NCBI GenBank assembly: GCA_018136815.1 | Contig: CM030935.1 | Location: 6,863,811 to 6,908,810 of the forward strand | Origin: Isochrysis galbana | Lineage: Eukaryota; Haptophyta; Isochrysidales; Isochrysidaceae | Reading direction: 5' to 3' | DNA: 45,000 nucleotides | Shown: positions 1 through 9,795 of the stretch, piece by piece | Layout: each line of letters opens with the position of its first letter | How positions within the stretch are numbered: the first letter of the stretch is position 1 | Translations under genes and position numbers: made by a program | The notes under the pieces: generated by a model | Database searches by the model: none | Told to the model about the DNA's origin: nothing | Seen by the model: only the letters and a program-made list of their open reading frames with translations

Positions 1-1
1 C

Positions 2-640
2 GTGCTAAGGGGCAACCAACAGCGAGCCAAAACCTCACTCGAAGGTATCACGAAAGTTGAGTCCGGCAAGCGTCCCATCTGGCACTTTTATGTTTACACG
101 GACACGTCTGCCTTAGGGCACCGCTTCCCTCGCAACTTTCATGTGACTCTCGATGACGGAGAAAATTTCAACTTGGACTATGCGGTCCGATCATCGGTGG
201 AATGTGTGACTCCTGAAGGGGAGTTAGCCATCCATGGAGCCCCCGGAGGCTGCAAAGGATACGACAAGCCGTGGGCTATCTCATTTCTTCGTAAAAACCA
301 AGTTAGCTTTCGCCAATGCACGTGCGAACAAGATAAGGCGAAAGCGGAACAACGAAAGCGCCAAAGGGACGCAAGTAACGCCATGGACTACAGGGCCCTC
401 ATGGGCCTTGGTGCGGCGGCGCCATGCCGCCGATTCATGGCGGGCGAATGCAAAAACAACCGCATGAAAGGACGTCAAATAGTCCAATGCTCCTCCAGCC
501 ACGACATCCCCGGATGTTGGGTAAAGGACCCCACCACGGGCAAACAAACTTGTATGGTCAAATGCAATCTTAAACCTAATAAGGCTTATCCAGGGTACTG
601 CGTGAACGGAGTTAGTTGCCTCTACCGTCATGGTGAATAG
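2..640 (+). CDS. LINE ORF1 protein with C-terminal CCCH-like zinc motifs (5' partial)
   Basis: The frame is open from the window edge, so the true start is upstream. At least 212 residues remain. The N-terminal two thirds resemble no family I recognise. The C-terminal third (about residues 142-210) is Cys/His rich. It has one C-x7-C-x12-C-x4-H pattern starting at CRRFMAGEC and a final C-x5-C-x3-H (CVNGVSCLYRH), the spacing of CCCH zinc fingers. These are expected to bind element RNA in a LINE ORF1 product. The stop codon overlaps the ORF2 start in ATGGTGAATAG, which fits coupled translation by termination-reinitiation. That coupling is inference; the overlap is seen. Confidence 0.75.
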   Translation: MLRGNQQRAKTSLEGITKVESGKRPIWHFYVYTDTSALGHRFPRNFHVTLDDGENFNLDYAVRSSVECVTPEGELAIHGAPGGCKGYDKPWAISFLRKNQVSFRQCTCEQDKAKAEQRKRQRDASNAMDYRALMGLGAAAPCRRFMAGECKNNRMKGRQIVQCSSSHDIPGCWVKDPTTGKQTCMVKCNLKPNKAYPGYCVNGVSCLYRHGE

Positions 641-2087
641 TAGCGACTTAAAGATTGCGACATACAATTTGAACGGAGCGAAACATAAATTAACGTCGAC
701 CCTAGCGCAAGCGAGACTAGGAGGGATCCATGTTCTGTACGCGCAAGAACTACACCATTACAGCGATGGGTGGCACCTAAGGGTGCAAGGTTTGGCCCGG
801 TCCCTTGGCTGGGACTGGTTTCAATCCCCCGCGTCTAGGGGCGACCCTGGGAGCGGAGTGGCGGTAGCCATTAGAAGAGACAGAAGCGACGTAGTAGTAG
901 AATCTTGGTCGGTAGTTATCCCGGGAAGGCTGGTAGTAGTAAAGGCTAATTTCGGACATGAAACAATATCTTTCGCCTCGGTGTATCTAAATGCTAGACC
1001 TAGTAAGCGTAAAGAAGAAATCAAAGTCCTTCATGAGACATCGGAAATACTTTCTCACACAATTATAGCGGGCGATTTCAATTGCGTGGAGAACATACAT
1101 AGAGACACCCGGCCCATCGCGGGGGCGACCCCCTATGCAAATACGGGAGGCAGAGCCCTCACGAGGGCGATTGCCTCGCATGGGCTCACTGACGTCCAAC
1201 TGCTGGTTAATCCGGGCATAAAAGAGCAATACACGAGGTGCGGGCACCAGACCCACACGAGAATAGATCGAGTATACGCCGCAGAATACTACTCCACGTG
1301 GAGATGGCATAAGGCATACATAGATCTTAAACTTTTCACGGGCCTGGCGGCGTCGGACCACCACCCGGTGGTAGCGACTTTTGCTACCGCCCCCCCACGA
1401 CGGGCAACGGAAATAGATGCCAAGATACCTTTGGAGGTATTAGACGACCCGGAGACCCGGGAGATGATCAGCCTCCTCTGGAGGAGACTCTACCCAGCCC
1501 CTCCGGGAGAGGACGAAGGGGACAAGTTAACCACTTGGACGGAATTCAAAAGGAAGGTATCTTCGATACTCCTCGCGAAGGCGGTTGAGCTTCGCAGACG
1601 ACAGAGGTACGCGCAAGCGGAAATCGACGCGGTGGCGGATGCTAGAAATGCCCAAATGGAGGCGACCCCCGGGACGACCCGGTCGGACATCATAGCGGAA
1701 CTGAACCGCAAAGTAGTCGACAAAAGACGTACCTTCTCACCCGCCCCGTCATTAGCGGAGAAAATCATAAGGGCGGAAGAGCTTGTTACAAAGCAATTTT
1801 TTAAGAGATTCACGCCTAGACACGCTAGCGGCGACATCCCGGCGATGTACGCTGGAGTGAGATGGGAAGACCCGCAACCGGCCCTAGATGAAGACAAAGT
1901 AGCAACCGACGACACCGCGATTCTGGCCTCGTTACGGGGCTACTATGTATGGCTTTTCAGCGAAAAGATCTCTCAAGGCGCGGAGCCCCTCCTTCACGCG
2001 CTAAGGCAACGTCAGATACCGACGGGTCATAGGTCCTTCTTGGACAAGCCCATAGGATATTCGGAGATCATCACACGCCCCGAGTAA
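630..2087 (+). pseudogene. LINE ORF2, apurinic endonuclease domain, reverse transcriptase deleted
   Basis: Residues 1-250 form a complete endonuclease/exonuclease/phosphatase-fold domain of the LINE type. Visible motifs are ATYNLNGA (metal-side Asn), YAQELHH (catalytic Glu), IIAGDFNCV (Asp/Asn), RIDRVY and SDHHPV (catalytic Asp-His pair). In intact elements this enzyme nicks target DNA to prime reverse transcription. The following 230 residues are the linker leading to the RT domain. The frame then runs into TAA at 2085-2087. A different frame starting just before that (from about 2075) encodes the element's extreme C-terminus (HAPSNKH..., ending TAA near 2204). So an internal deletion removed RT and zinc-finger regions and shifted the frame. 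About 485 residues remain, against more than 1,000 expected for ORF2. Confidence 0.85.
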
Positions 2088-2204
2088 CAAACACTTTAAG
2101 AAATTGATAAGTCCGCTCTACACGGTGGACAAGGAGTTCAACCTAGAAGCATCGGAAGACCTCCTGCAGGCGGCGGGAGGGCTAGACATCCGTAACATCA
2201 CCTA
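2075..2204 (+). pseudogene. LINE ORF2 extreme C-terminus, out of frame with the endonuclease part
   Basis: This short frame reads HAPSNKH, then LISPLY, VDKEFNL, and ends at TAA. It matches the corresponding segment of copy 2 (about 23880-23960: HAPSNKH, MSPLY, VDKDFNL). The match identifies it as the terminal piece of the same protein and places the deletion junction at about 2070-2080. Confidence 0.75.
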
Positions 2205-2826
2205 AGGCACTTAATACCGCGTCTTAGAAGAAAACGAGGAGGATATCAATAAAGATCCCACGAAATACAATAGAAGGCAACCCGAATCAACACTAGCGTA
2301 CAGGACGAATCACAGTCTCCAGCCCCCTTCTCTCCAACTCCCGGCCGAAGCAGCGCGCGCGGCCTCCCCGGAACCAGCTTCTCCGATAAAGAGGGAACTG
2401 GGAAAGGGGAAGGGGGTTGTCAGGGGTTAAGGTTGGGTAGTAGGGAGGTACACTAGCACACTGCCTCACGCCGCACGCGTAGCGGGGAATTTTAAGAAGA
2501 TTTTTTTTTTATTTGGTAAACTGAAGCATCCAACATCCAAATGGCTGCTTCGCCCCTGGGCCTATTTTCTCCATAATTCCATACTACAATCTCGACCTAT
2601 TGTGTTGAAAATGGGTGGGAATGTGGGGAAGGATGTCCCTGAGGCTCCCCCAGCACCTCATGGGCACCCGTCAAGGCGTTGGCGAGCAGGGACGAAATAT
2701 GTCGTTTGAAGCATCCATTTGCATGCTCCGGCAGTAAACAGTTAATAATCTCGCCTCGCACGTAGCACTGAATGACGCAATCGTAGCCACGCCCATTCTC
2801 CTTCCTCACCCTCATTTCCCGCCTTG

Positions 2827-3069
2827 TAGCCGGGTCACTCACTATGGGGGTGCGGAGGGCACCAGCTGCAACAGGTAACTCCCTATAGCTATAGGTTCCG
2901 GTAGGATGGATCAGCAAAAAAATTGGGGGGTTCTCCGGCGAATTTTTCGAAAAACACCGAATTTCAGGCCTTCATTCAAAGACGGTGCGCGTGCGCGAAA
3001 TACAATCGGCCCCCCCTCCGCGGTATATTTTTAGTGAGGCCCCTCCGCGGTGTATTTTTAGTGAGGCCC
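2827..3069 (+). repeat. Terminal segment of a TIR element, inverted copy of 9349-9563
   Basis: The segment starts with TAGCCGGGTCACTCACT, one base different from the 17-bp terminal repeat of the element at 8928-9563. It then follows the reverse complement of 9563-9349 for about 220 bases, with small indels (shared landmarks: GGTTCCGGTAGGATGGATC, CCGAATTTCAGGCCTTC, TTTTTAGTGAGGCCC). The opposite terminus of this copy is not visible, so it is truncated or interrupted. Inside it, 3015-3041 and 3042-3068 are a 27-bp tandem duplication that the other copy lacks. Confidence 0.8.
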
Positions 3070-3110
3070 TTAATGCCGACGACTACGCTAACGTCACCGG
3101 GCCGAAAGAG

Positions 3111-3397
3111 CCGAGTGTCCAACTTTCCAACCCGACCGGGCGCGCTGCCGGCGCTTTCTCGGTCTTGCATTGGCATAGAATGCCCCGCCAGGCACCATAT
3201 CCAAATATGCCGCCCTAGCGCGGCAGCTAGCAGCCATGTTAATCGCCGCCCCCCCCCGCGCGCATCGCGCCATAGTAGGCCGTGTGTGGCGCCGACAATA
3301 CGCAAACGCTACCCGACCAAATGGGCCGAGTGCCCAACTTTCGAACGCTACCGGGCGCGCTGCCGGCGCTTTCTCGGCCATCCACTAAGATAGAATG
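3111..3397 (+). repeat. Pair of 72-bp direct repeats
   Basis: 3111-3182 and 3326-3397 are similar over their whole length. Both start CCGAGTG, share ACCGGGCGCGCTGCCGGCGC followed by TTTCTCGG, and end TAGAATG. The 143-base spacer is GC-rich and has no recognisable gene. The second unit runs directly into repeat family R1. Confidence 0.7.
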
Positions 3398-3847
3398 GAG
3401 TGTTTGTTTGGGCTTGATTTCAGTCGAGTTACGTGAGAAAAGTCGTGGGGCGAGAGTCGGAGTGTTTCCTGGCTGGGTGCTGGGTGACCGTGTCCGTCGT
3501 CTTGTCGTCAGTCATCATCCGTCGCTCTCGCCCTCGTCGCTCTCGCTCTCGTAACACTCATACCCTACAACCTACAATCTCTCCTCGCCTCACTAGCCCT
3601 AGCCCCCTAGCCCCTGCCAACACAGCCCTCCTTTCACTCGCCCTCCCTCTCGCCGCTCGCTTGATGTCGCTTTCGCCGCCGTCCTCGCCCTCGCCCTCGC
3701 CCGCATGCCCGCCTTCCTCTGCTGACGGGCTTCAGCCCGTCAGCACCTCTGAAGTCGTCTCCTCCGCCGCGCCTACCGCCGGCATGCCTCCCTCCTCATT
3801 GACCTCAGGCTCAGGCCCTATGGCCTATGGGCCACTCCAATTCGTCA
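3396..3847 (+). repeat. Repeat family R1, copy A (5' truncated)
   Basis: This is a 452-bp copy of a repeat seen in longer form at 16086-16804 and, inverted, at 21264-21988. It lacks the first roughly 310 bases of the longer copies and shares their exact 3' end, CAATTCGTCA. An ATG at about 3664 opens a short Ser/Pro-rich frame (MSLSPPSSPS...) in all three copies. A perfect 11-bp-stem hairpin lies at 3721-3744. A common 3' end with a variable 5' end is typical of retroposed copies. No transposon protein is visible. Confidence 0.8.
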
Positions 3848-4132
3848 AAGGGTCGCTAGTGGGCAGCTGGAGGCCTGCCGCAAGCGCGCCATCGCGCGTG
3901 CCGCAGGAGAGGTGGGGGGAAGATCTACTTCAATTATCCCCGTACATTATCACTCGCAAGCGCATGCACAACATACAAACCAACGACCAAGCACACCAGC
4001 ACATGTTGCGAAAGCACACCGCTTCTCACAAGCGGAACGGCGAGATTACAATGATCAACTAGCAATTGAGGGCCGCACAGTATGGTCGTAGACGCACGGC
4101 ACCATGTTTTCAGATGAAGCTGGCCCTCTTCC

Positions 4133-4606
4133 TCAGCTAAACATACTTATGCGCCGGGTTGCGTTCATTCGCACCGCGGCCATCCAACGAGAGGGAAGAC
4201 ACAGATAGCCTACGCCAGCCGGCGTGGGATCGGCAAAGCCGGCTGTGATGCAGCGACAATGCCGACGCAGCATATAGCATGAAGGGCAGCGCGCGCCGTG
4301 AAGGGCGCGCGGAGGCGCCACCTTACCGCATAGGTAACAGCAGCCGTGGTGTACTTCACGCAAGGCAGCGAGCCCGGAGTCATGCGAGCTCAACACCCCA
4401 AGACCGAGATCAAGGAGCACCACATTTACATACATCCGTCCAGTAAGACGGGCCAACCGAGCGGCTGGTGGACGAGGCGAGCAAGCGCGACAGCCTAGTT
4501 CAGAGGGCTTGCTCACGCACTCTCCATGTCGTCGCTGGGGGGCTGGGGAAAGCTGCGGTGCACCACCGAGCGGGGCTGTCCTCGTGCGAGCACGTCTCCC
4601 GGGCAC
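4133..4606 (-). CDS. Hypothetical protein with a zinc-ribbon-like Cys cluster
   Basis: The open frame has 157 codons. Its middle reads CCYLCGK, 12 residues, then CPSCYMLRRHCRC. This is a CxxC...CxxC arrangement with extra Cys/His that could bind zinc. I recognise no family and see no clear promoter or splice context. It lies downstream of, and on the same strand as, the polyglutamine gene, so it could also be an exon of a larger gene. Alternatively it is a chance ORF in GC-rich DNA. The Cys spacing is the only positive evidence. Confidence 0.3.
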   Translation of the reverse strand: MPGRRARTRTAPLGGAPQLSPAPQRRHGECVSKPSELGCRACSPRPPAARLARLTGRMYVNVVLLDLGLGVLSSHDSGLAALREVHHGCCYLCGKVAPPRALHGARCPSCYMLRRHCRCITAGFADPTPAGVGYLCLPSRWMAAVRMNATRRISMFS

Positions 4607-4867
4607 TATGGTGCGGGGGCCGCAGCGAGCCTTTCAACACGTGCTAGTGCACACGAGTTGGGAGGCAGTGAAAACGACAGAGAGAGGAAGCAACACGGGC
4701 TTGAATATCAAGGAAGTCGAGAGTGACAAAAATCAGAGATTACGAGAAAGGCCTGGACGACGAAGCTGATGACGACCAAACGCGCGGCGCTGCGCCTGGT
4801 CGTGCTAGAGGGTGAAGGAGCGCAGACATCCATGCCAAGCATCGCGGCACATGACGGCGGAGACAGA

Positions 4868-4960
4868 CAAAGCGGGAGAACGGGAAGGGAGGGGGGGAGG
4901 GGGAGGGAGGGAGAGAGGGAGAGAGCGAGAGCGAGCGAGCGAGAGGGGGGGGGGGGGGGG

Positions 4961-5013
<53 letters not shown>

Positions 5014-5024
5014 AGGGAGAGAGG

Positions 5025-5075
<51 letters not shown>

Positions 5076-5090
5076 AGGGAGGGAGGGAGG

Positions 5091-5173
<83 letters not shown>

Positions 5174-5211
5174 AGGGAGGGAGGGAGGGAGGGAGGGGGG
5201 GGGGGAGAGAC
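4868..5211 (+). repeat. GA/GGGA microsatellite with poly-G interruptions
   Basis: About 340 bases are almost purely G and A on the plus strand: (GA)n runs, GGGA blocks and a 21-base G run near 4942-4962. All six frames stay open through it as Arg/Glu or Ser/Leu repeats. Those frames are artefacts and not genes. Confidence 0.95.
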
Positions 5212-5531
5212 TGCGGGCACGTATGGGGCGTCAGGGTGCCGCGACGGCACGGCAAGGACGTCGACACTCGCATGAAAGACGAGGGGACAGAGCTGTCATG
5301 GGCAATATGGGCGATAACGATGCACGGAGTGGAGCGCGTTCAGCCACGCATTGCACACGGAAAAGCAAGGTGGCTGGGAGCGGCGTCCGAAAGGGAGGAA
5401 GAGCCTACACGTACATGCCCGTTGCGCAGGGCGGAATGACTGCCGAAGCTCGGCAGCATGGCTGCGGAGGCTGCACTATAGCGTGCGGACGCCACGGCGA
5501 TACCTGGTGATGCTCTACTCGTGCTTGAACA

Positions 5532-7532
5532 TCAGAAACCGCCGCCAAGCCCGAGGAGGTTCTTAAGGCTCATGGTCTGCTGCTCGAGCACGTCGTGCGA
5601 ACTACCGTTCGGCTGGGCATGGAGCGAAAGCGCGGCGAGGCTGCCCAGATCGACACCGCCGCCACCGCCCCGCTGCTGCAGCATGCTGCCATTGACCGGG
5701 TAGTGCGACGGCGGCGGCGGGAAGCCGCATGACGTAGTGGGTGCGTCCTCTGCAGCGAAGCTTCGCGCCGGCGAGCCCTGGCCAAGCGAGGTCGGCGGCG
5801 GTGGCGGCGGTGGTAGGGGGGGCTGCTGAGGCTGCTGGCCCTGAATCTGCGCCTGGAGGAGCGCCAACTGTTGCTGTAGGCCAAGGTGCTGCACCTGGAA
5901 CATCTGCTGCTGAAGCCCACTCGTGGATGGGGCAGCGTGCGGTGGCGCTTGCGGCAGATGCGATTGCGGCAGCGGCGGCCTCTGTTGGGATTGAGAGCCA
6001 TTGACAACGGAGAGGTGCGGCATGAGCATGGCGGAAAGCTGCGAGTGCGACGCCTGGCGCTGCACAGGGTTGAGCAGCGAGTGCGAGTGCCCCGCGGCGG
6101 GTGCGCCACTTGGGGCGGGCGGTGGCGGTGTGCTCGCGACGGCGGCGAGGGTGGCCTGCTGCTGGAGCAGTGCGAGGCGCTGCTGCTGCTGTCGCCACGC
6201 CTGCAGTTGCACCTCGAACTGCTTCTGCTGTTGGGGCGTTAGCTGGTGGCGCTGCTGCTGTAACGCGGCCAGAAGTTGGTGCGACTGCTGCTGCAGCTGG
6301 GCGAGCTGCGCAGCGACGGCCTGCTGCGTCGGCTGCTGCGCATGCAGCGAAGGCGGCAGTGGGGGGTTGGGCAGCGGCGGGTTGGGCTGGCGCTGTTGCA
6401 GCTGCTGATGCTGCTGCAGGCGGCGCTGATACTCGGCCTGCTGCTGTTGCTGGAGCTGCTGCTGCGCCGCGCGCGCCTGCTGCTCGTGATACTGCTGGAG
6501 CTGCTGCTGGTATTGTTGGGCCTGCTGCTGCGAGTGCTGCTGCTGCATGAGCGCGAGCGCGTGCTGCGCCTGGAGACGGGCCTGCTGCTGGCGAGAGAGT
6601 TCCTCTGCCTGCGCCTGCGCCTGCGCCTGAAGCTGCACGTGCTGCTGCAGCCACGCGATTGCGTCGACGCCCTGGCGCGTAAGGCCCGCGGGCGCATTTG
6701 CGTGCGCCTCCTGAGTGACCGGCGTCTGGGCCGTCTGATACCAGGCAGCCAGGCGGCTCTGGGAGCCCGACTCGGGAATACGAGGCGCGTCGTTGGCCGA
6801 AGGGGCCGGTCCCGCCGGCGTGGGCGGCGCCGACGAATGCGCCGACACGCGCCCATCATGGGCAGCAGGCGGCTCCGCAGAGAACCACATGCCGAGTCGA
6901 GAGGAGGTGCCGTGGCTGTCAGCAGACTCGTCGGGCTCGGCAATGGCTCCATCGGCGACGCCGGTGGTCACACCTAGCAGGGTCTTGAGGCTGGTGGACG
7001 GTGAGCGCAGCTCTGCCTCGAAAGTCGACTCGTCCGCGGGGGTAATGATGGGGACCCGTCCAACAGGTCCGTCAGAGGGGGGGGACGATCGGGCCACGCA
7101 GGCATCCGAGCCGCCGTCGGCGGTTGGCGCGACGGGCATGGCGGCCAGGGGCGAGGCTAGGCCGGGCGGGCACGAGAGTGATATATTGGTAGCGCGCTGC
7201 GCCCCAGGGGGCGGCAGGCCGCCGATGGCCGCCAGCTCGTCTGGCTCAGCGCACGCAAGCAGCGGCGTTCCAGACGGCTGGTGTGGCGCAGCCGAGGCCA
7301 TGCACGCCCAAGAGCGGCCGTCTGCAAGGGCGCTGGGGCGCGGAGCGTTGTCGTGGGCACGGCGGGGCTTTGGAGGCGGCAGTCCCGGCAGGTGGGACTC
7401 CTCCTCCGCCTGCTGCTTCGCTGGCCTGCGCCGCAGAGCTGGAGGAAGAGAGTCGGGAGGCGGAGAGCGGCGCAGAGAGAAGCCAATGGTGCCGTCTGGG
7501 CCCTTGGCGTAGCGCATGCCGAGGAGGACCAT
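5532..7532 (-). CDS. Polyglutamine-rich protein, function unknown
   Basis: I chose the ATG at 7532-7530 (MVLLGMRYAKGPDGT...) because upstream there is only homopolymer sequence. The protein has 666 residues and ends at TGA 5534-5532. Residues 1-290 are Pro/Ser/Ala-rich and low complexity. Residues 296-460 are a Gln-rich, probably helical or prion-like region (LQAQAQAQ, QQQ blocks). The rest alternates Gln and Pro tracts. Two short motifs occur twice: SLKTLLGV (181-188) and SLKNLLGL (655-662, almost the C-terminus), and SRLGMWF (211-217) and SRLAAWY (259-265). Repeated short motifs in a disordered Q-rich protein suggest a scaffold for RNA-granule or transcription complexes. SRLxxW[FY] faintly recalls a motif of eIF4E-transporter proteins, but I recall this from memory and do not assert homology. 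No intron is evident. Confidence 0.72.
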   Translation of the reverse strand: MVLLGMRYAKGPDGTIGFSLRRSPPPDSLPPALRRRPAKQQAEEESHLPGLPPPKPRRAHDNAPRPSALADGRSWACMASAAPHQPSGTPLLACAEPDELAAIGGLPPPGAQRATNISLSCPPGLASPLAAMPVAPTADGGSDACVARSSPPSDGPVGRVPIITPADESTFEAELRSPSTSLKTLLGVTTGVADGAIAEPDESADSHGTSSRLGMWFSAEPPAAHDGRVSAHSSAPPTPAGPAPSANDAPRIPESGSQSRLAAWYQTAQTPVTQEAHANAPAGLTRQGVDAIAWLQQHVQLQAQAQAQAEELSRQQQARLQAQHALALMQQQHSQQQAQQYQQQLQQYHEQQARAAQQQLQQQQQAEYQRRLQQHQQLQQRQPNPPLPNPPLPPSLHAQQPTQQAVAAQLAQLQQQSHQLLAALQQQRHQLTPQQQKQFEVQLQAWRQQQQRLALLQQQATLAAVASTPPPPAPSGAPAAGHSHSLLNPVQRQASHSQLSAMLMPHLSVVNGSQSQQRPPLPQSHLPQAPPHAAPSTSGLQQQMFQVQHLGLQQQLALLQAQIQGQQPQQPPLPPPPPPPTSLGQGSPARSFAAEDAPTTSCGFPPPPSHYPVNGSMLQQRGGGGGVDLGSLAALSLHAQPNGSSHDVLEQQTMSLKNLLGLGGGF

Positions 7533-7540
7533 TGGGTTGT

Positions 7541-8136
7541 GGAGAGAGAGAGGGCAGGGGCGTGGGGGGGGGGGGGGGGGGAGAGAGTTGTGGGTGGCGC
7601 GGGGGGGGGGGGGGAGGGGAGAGGGAGAGGCGAAGGGGGTGCGGGGGGGGGGGGGGAGGGGGGCGGAGGGGAGGAGGGGGCGAGAGAGGGGAGAGGAGGG
7701 GAGAAGCGGGAGATGAGAGAAGAGTTGGGGAGGGGGGCAGAGATGAGAGAAGAGTTGGGGGAGAAGAGGGAGATGAGAGAGTTGGGAGGGGGAGGGGAAG
7801 GGCTGGGGGAAGGGCGGGGGCGGGGGGGGGCCGGCGGTGTGTGGGGGGAGGGGGGGGGGGCGGGGGGCGGGGGGGGGGAGGAGGAGGAGGAAGGGCGGGG
7901 GCGCGGGGGGACGCCGAGGGGGGGGGGGGCGGCGGCGGCGGCGGGGGCGGGGCTCCCCTCCCTTCTTCCCCCGCCCCGCCCCCCCCCCCCCCCCCCCAAA
8001 GTCATTAGGGGGAGAGAGAGAGCTGCAGTACCGGGGGGGGGGGGAGAGGCCTCCTCCCCTCCCCTCCCCCGCGCCCAAACCCTCGCCCCTGAAGAATTAA
8101 AACCGGCTCCCTTCCCCGTCTCTCCCCCCGTCTCGC

Positions 8137-8168
<32 letters not shown>

Positions 8169-8220
8169 CTTTTTTTCTTTTTTTCCTCCGGCGGGGATGT
8201 GGGGGGGGGGGGGGGAGGGC
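7541..8220. repeat. G-rich then C-rich homopolymer/low-complexity block
   Basis: The first 400 bases are G runs with GA interruptions on the plus strand. They are followed by long C runs (7976-7997, 8137-8165), a T run and another G run (8201-8215). This is the 5' flank of the polyglutamine gene, so it reads C/T-rich on that gene's coding strand. Long frames through it (Pro/Arg/Gly-rich) are compositional artefacts. It may contain the promoter and 5' UTR, but nothing specific can be pointed to. Confidence 0.85.
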
Positions 8221-8558
8221 TCACACCTCGCCATCAGACCGCGATCGCACTCACTAGGAGTACTTTACTCCAGAGCCCTAGAGGCTAGAGAGCTTCTCAC
8301 CCAGCAACGGTTTCTATAAGGATGGATAAAATAGGACTGGGAGGTGTTGGGAGGCTCCCTGAGGCCTGAGGCATCATGGGGGTGCCCCACACACCCTCTG
8401 CGAGAAGGCTGGGGTGCCGCACACACCCTTCACCCCTCGCGCTAAGGCTGTGAACACCCACCCCCACCCCGGATGGGACAACAGGTACAAGTTCAACAGG
8501 TTTCGGGGGCCTCTTCCTATTAACTATTAAGAGGAAATGTTAAAAGGTCGCAATAGGT

Positions 8559-8688
8559 TGTCGAGTCGAGCGGAGAGCGGAGCCGGAGCCGGAGGGCTCT
8601 GAGCCACTCGGTCGCGAGCGGCACCGGCGGTTAGCGCGGCGCTTTGGCCCTCCTCCCCGCCGGGAGTCGGGTGAATGAAATTCTGGAC
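8559..8688 (-). repeat. Retroelement protease-region fragment, copy 1 (also at 21989-22105)
   Basis: About 130 bases match 21989-22105 from TGTCGAGTCGAGCG to GAATGAAATTCTGGAC, apart from an 18-20 base insertion near its start. On the minus strand the conserved frame reads FIHPTPG.EEGQSAAL.AGAARD, the same as the minus-strand frame of the second copy. There it follows a segment resembling the end of an LTR-retrotransposon protease. The abrupt edges mark this as a short transposed or recombined piece. Confidence 0.65.
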
Positions 8689-8707
8689 CATCCCGCCCAT
8701 TTTAAGA

Positions 8708-8854
8708 CTGTGAATAGGTTTGATTCAGAGCTATGATGTTAGAACCTAATAGTCCACTTCAGCTAACATCATAGATCATAGATAGTAATAGTGCTGGCAG
8801 CTAAAACATCATAGATAGTAATAGTAATAGCGTCCTCCCTCAACCTATTATTCA
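8708..8854 (+). repeat. Small inverted-repeat (MITE-like) element E, copy 1
   Basis: It starts CTGTGAATAGGTTTG and ends CAACCTATTATTCA, which are imperfect inverted repeats. Inside, ACATCATAGATAGTAATAG-type words recur. It is similar to 9796-9930 at the left end and in the internal AACCTAATAG and ATAGAT..TAATAG words. It is AT-rich, unlike its surroundings. No coding capacity. Confidence 0.55.
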
Positions 8855-8927
8855 ACTAACTTTATAGTTGGTCGCCATGGAGCGCGCCGCCGCTCCCCAC
8901 CTCTCCTTCGGGCCCCCCGCCGCGGGA

Positions 8928-9563
8928 TAGCCCGGTCACTCACTCTTTTTAACCACTATTTCCCACCTCCCCTGGGTGTCCAAGGATTCCTTAGGGTCCC
9001 CCCCTACCTGCCCCGCCAACTCCCTCCGCCCTCCGAACGACCCCCTCCCGCCCCACGAAGGGCAATGGCGTCGGTGAGGGACCCCCCTCCCTTCCCCCGC
9101 GCGTGGCGGGCTATTTTGGGAGATTCAGGCGGGCGCTCACGGGAGGGAATCAGAGTAGTGAATGTAGGGCGCATCACTCTAAAAAACGCGGAGCTTCCGC
9201 GACGTCCGATCGCCCGCGATCGGCCGAAGAATGGCCTGGAGGTGGTGGCCATGCAGAGCCCAGAGCTCTCGCGAGCAGGGTGGGGGGTCACTAGTAGGTC
9301 GCACGCTGGTTCTTGAGGGTCGCACACACTCGCACTGACTCGCATGAAGGGCCTCACTAAAAATATACCGGAGGGGGGCCCGACTGTATTTCGCGCACCG
9401 TCTTCGAAGGCCTGAAATTCGGTATTTTTCGAAAATTTCGCCGGGGAACCCCCAATTTTTTTTGCTGATCCATCCTACCGGAACCTATAGGGAGCTTATT
9501 TAGCCCTTCATTTACCCATAATTGCTGGTGCCCTCCGCACCCCCATAGTGAGTGACCGGGCTA
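8928..9563 (+). mobile_element. Non-autonomous TIR transposon (MITE) with hAT-like termini
   Basis: The 636-bp element is bounded by perfect 17-bp terminal inverted repeats, TAGCCCGGTCACTCACT on the left and its exact complement at 9547-9563. The 7-bp direct repeat CGCGGGA lies immediately outside (8921-8927 and 9564-9570), consistent with a target-site duplication. There is no transposase frame inside. The same terminus occurs at 2827, at 11491-11507 next to a hAT transposase remnant (16 of 17 bases), and at 31814-31830 (15 of 17). A hAT element would normally make an 8-bp duplication and only 7 are seen, so the superfamily call rests mainly on the shared terminus. Confidence 0.82.
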
Positions 9564-9795
9564 CGCGGGAGCCCCCACAGTACCCATGGAGCTGTCGCAG
9601 GCAAAGCGACCGCGTCCGCCCGCAGAGGCCGAGCAGGTGAGCGCGACCCCGGTCGCGCCGCACGGCCCGTGGCCCCGGCCACAAAAAGGAAGGCAGCCAT
9701 GCTGGCCCACCCCATGGTGGGGCACAGACTGTGACAAGCACCACATCAGCACCAGACAAGAAGGGACACCCATCCACCAGGCATGCCTTATAAGG

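Larger units (their letters stand above)
1..2514 (+). mobile_element. LINE (non-LTR retrotransposon) copy 1, internally deleted
   Basis: The window opens inside a non-LTR retrotransposon. It keeps ORF1, an endonuclease-bearing start of ORF2, the last codons of ORF2 and a 3' UTR ending in AAGAAG followed by a T run near 2500-2514. The reverse transcriptase and most of the C-terminal part are missing. The 3' part (about 2070-2200 and 2320-2512) is clearly similar to 23873-24175, the end of copy 2 of the same family. Copy 1 has about 110-150 bases of extra sequence between the ORF2 end and the shared UTR. The 5' end lies outside the window. Confidence 0.88.

Noticed and set aside
4740-5510. Arg/Glu- and Ser/Leu-repeat proteins
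   Set aside because: All six frames are open through the GA microsatellite; the products are pure repeat artefacts.
5602-6654. 350-residue Ala-rich frame inside the polyglutamine gene
   Set aside because: CAG repeats read in another frame give Ala or Ser/Arg runs; the Gln frame has the better start, length and motif content.
2827-9563. A 6.7-kb transposon with ~220-bp inverted termini carrying the polyglutamine gene
   Set aside because: The inverted copies at 2827-3069 and 9349-9563 would fit, but the bases outside them do not match as a target duplication. The right copy instead pairs with 8928 across a matching 7-bp duplication.
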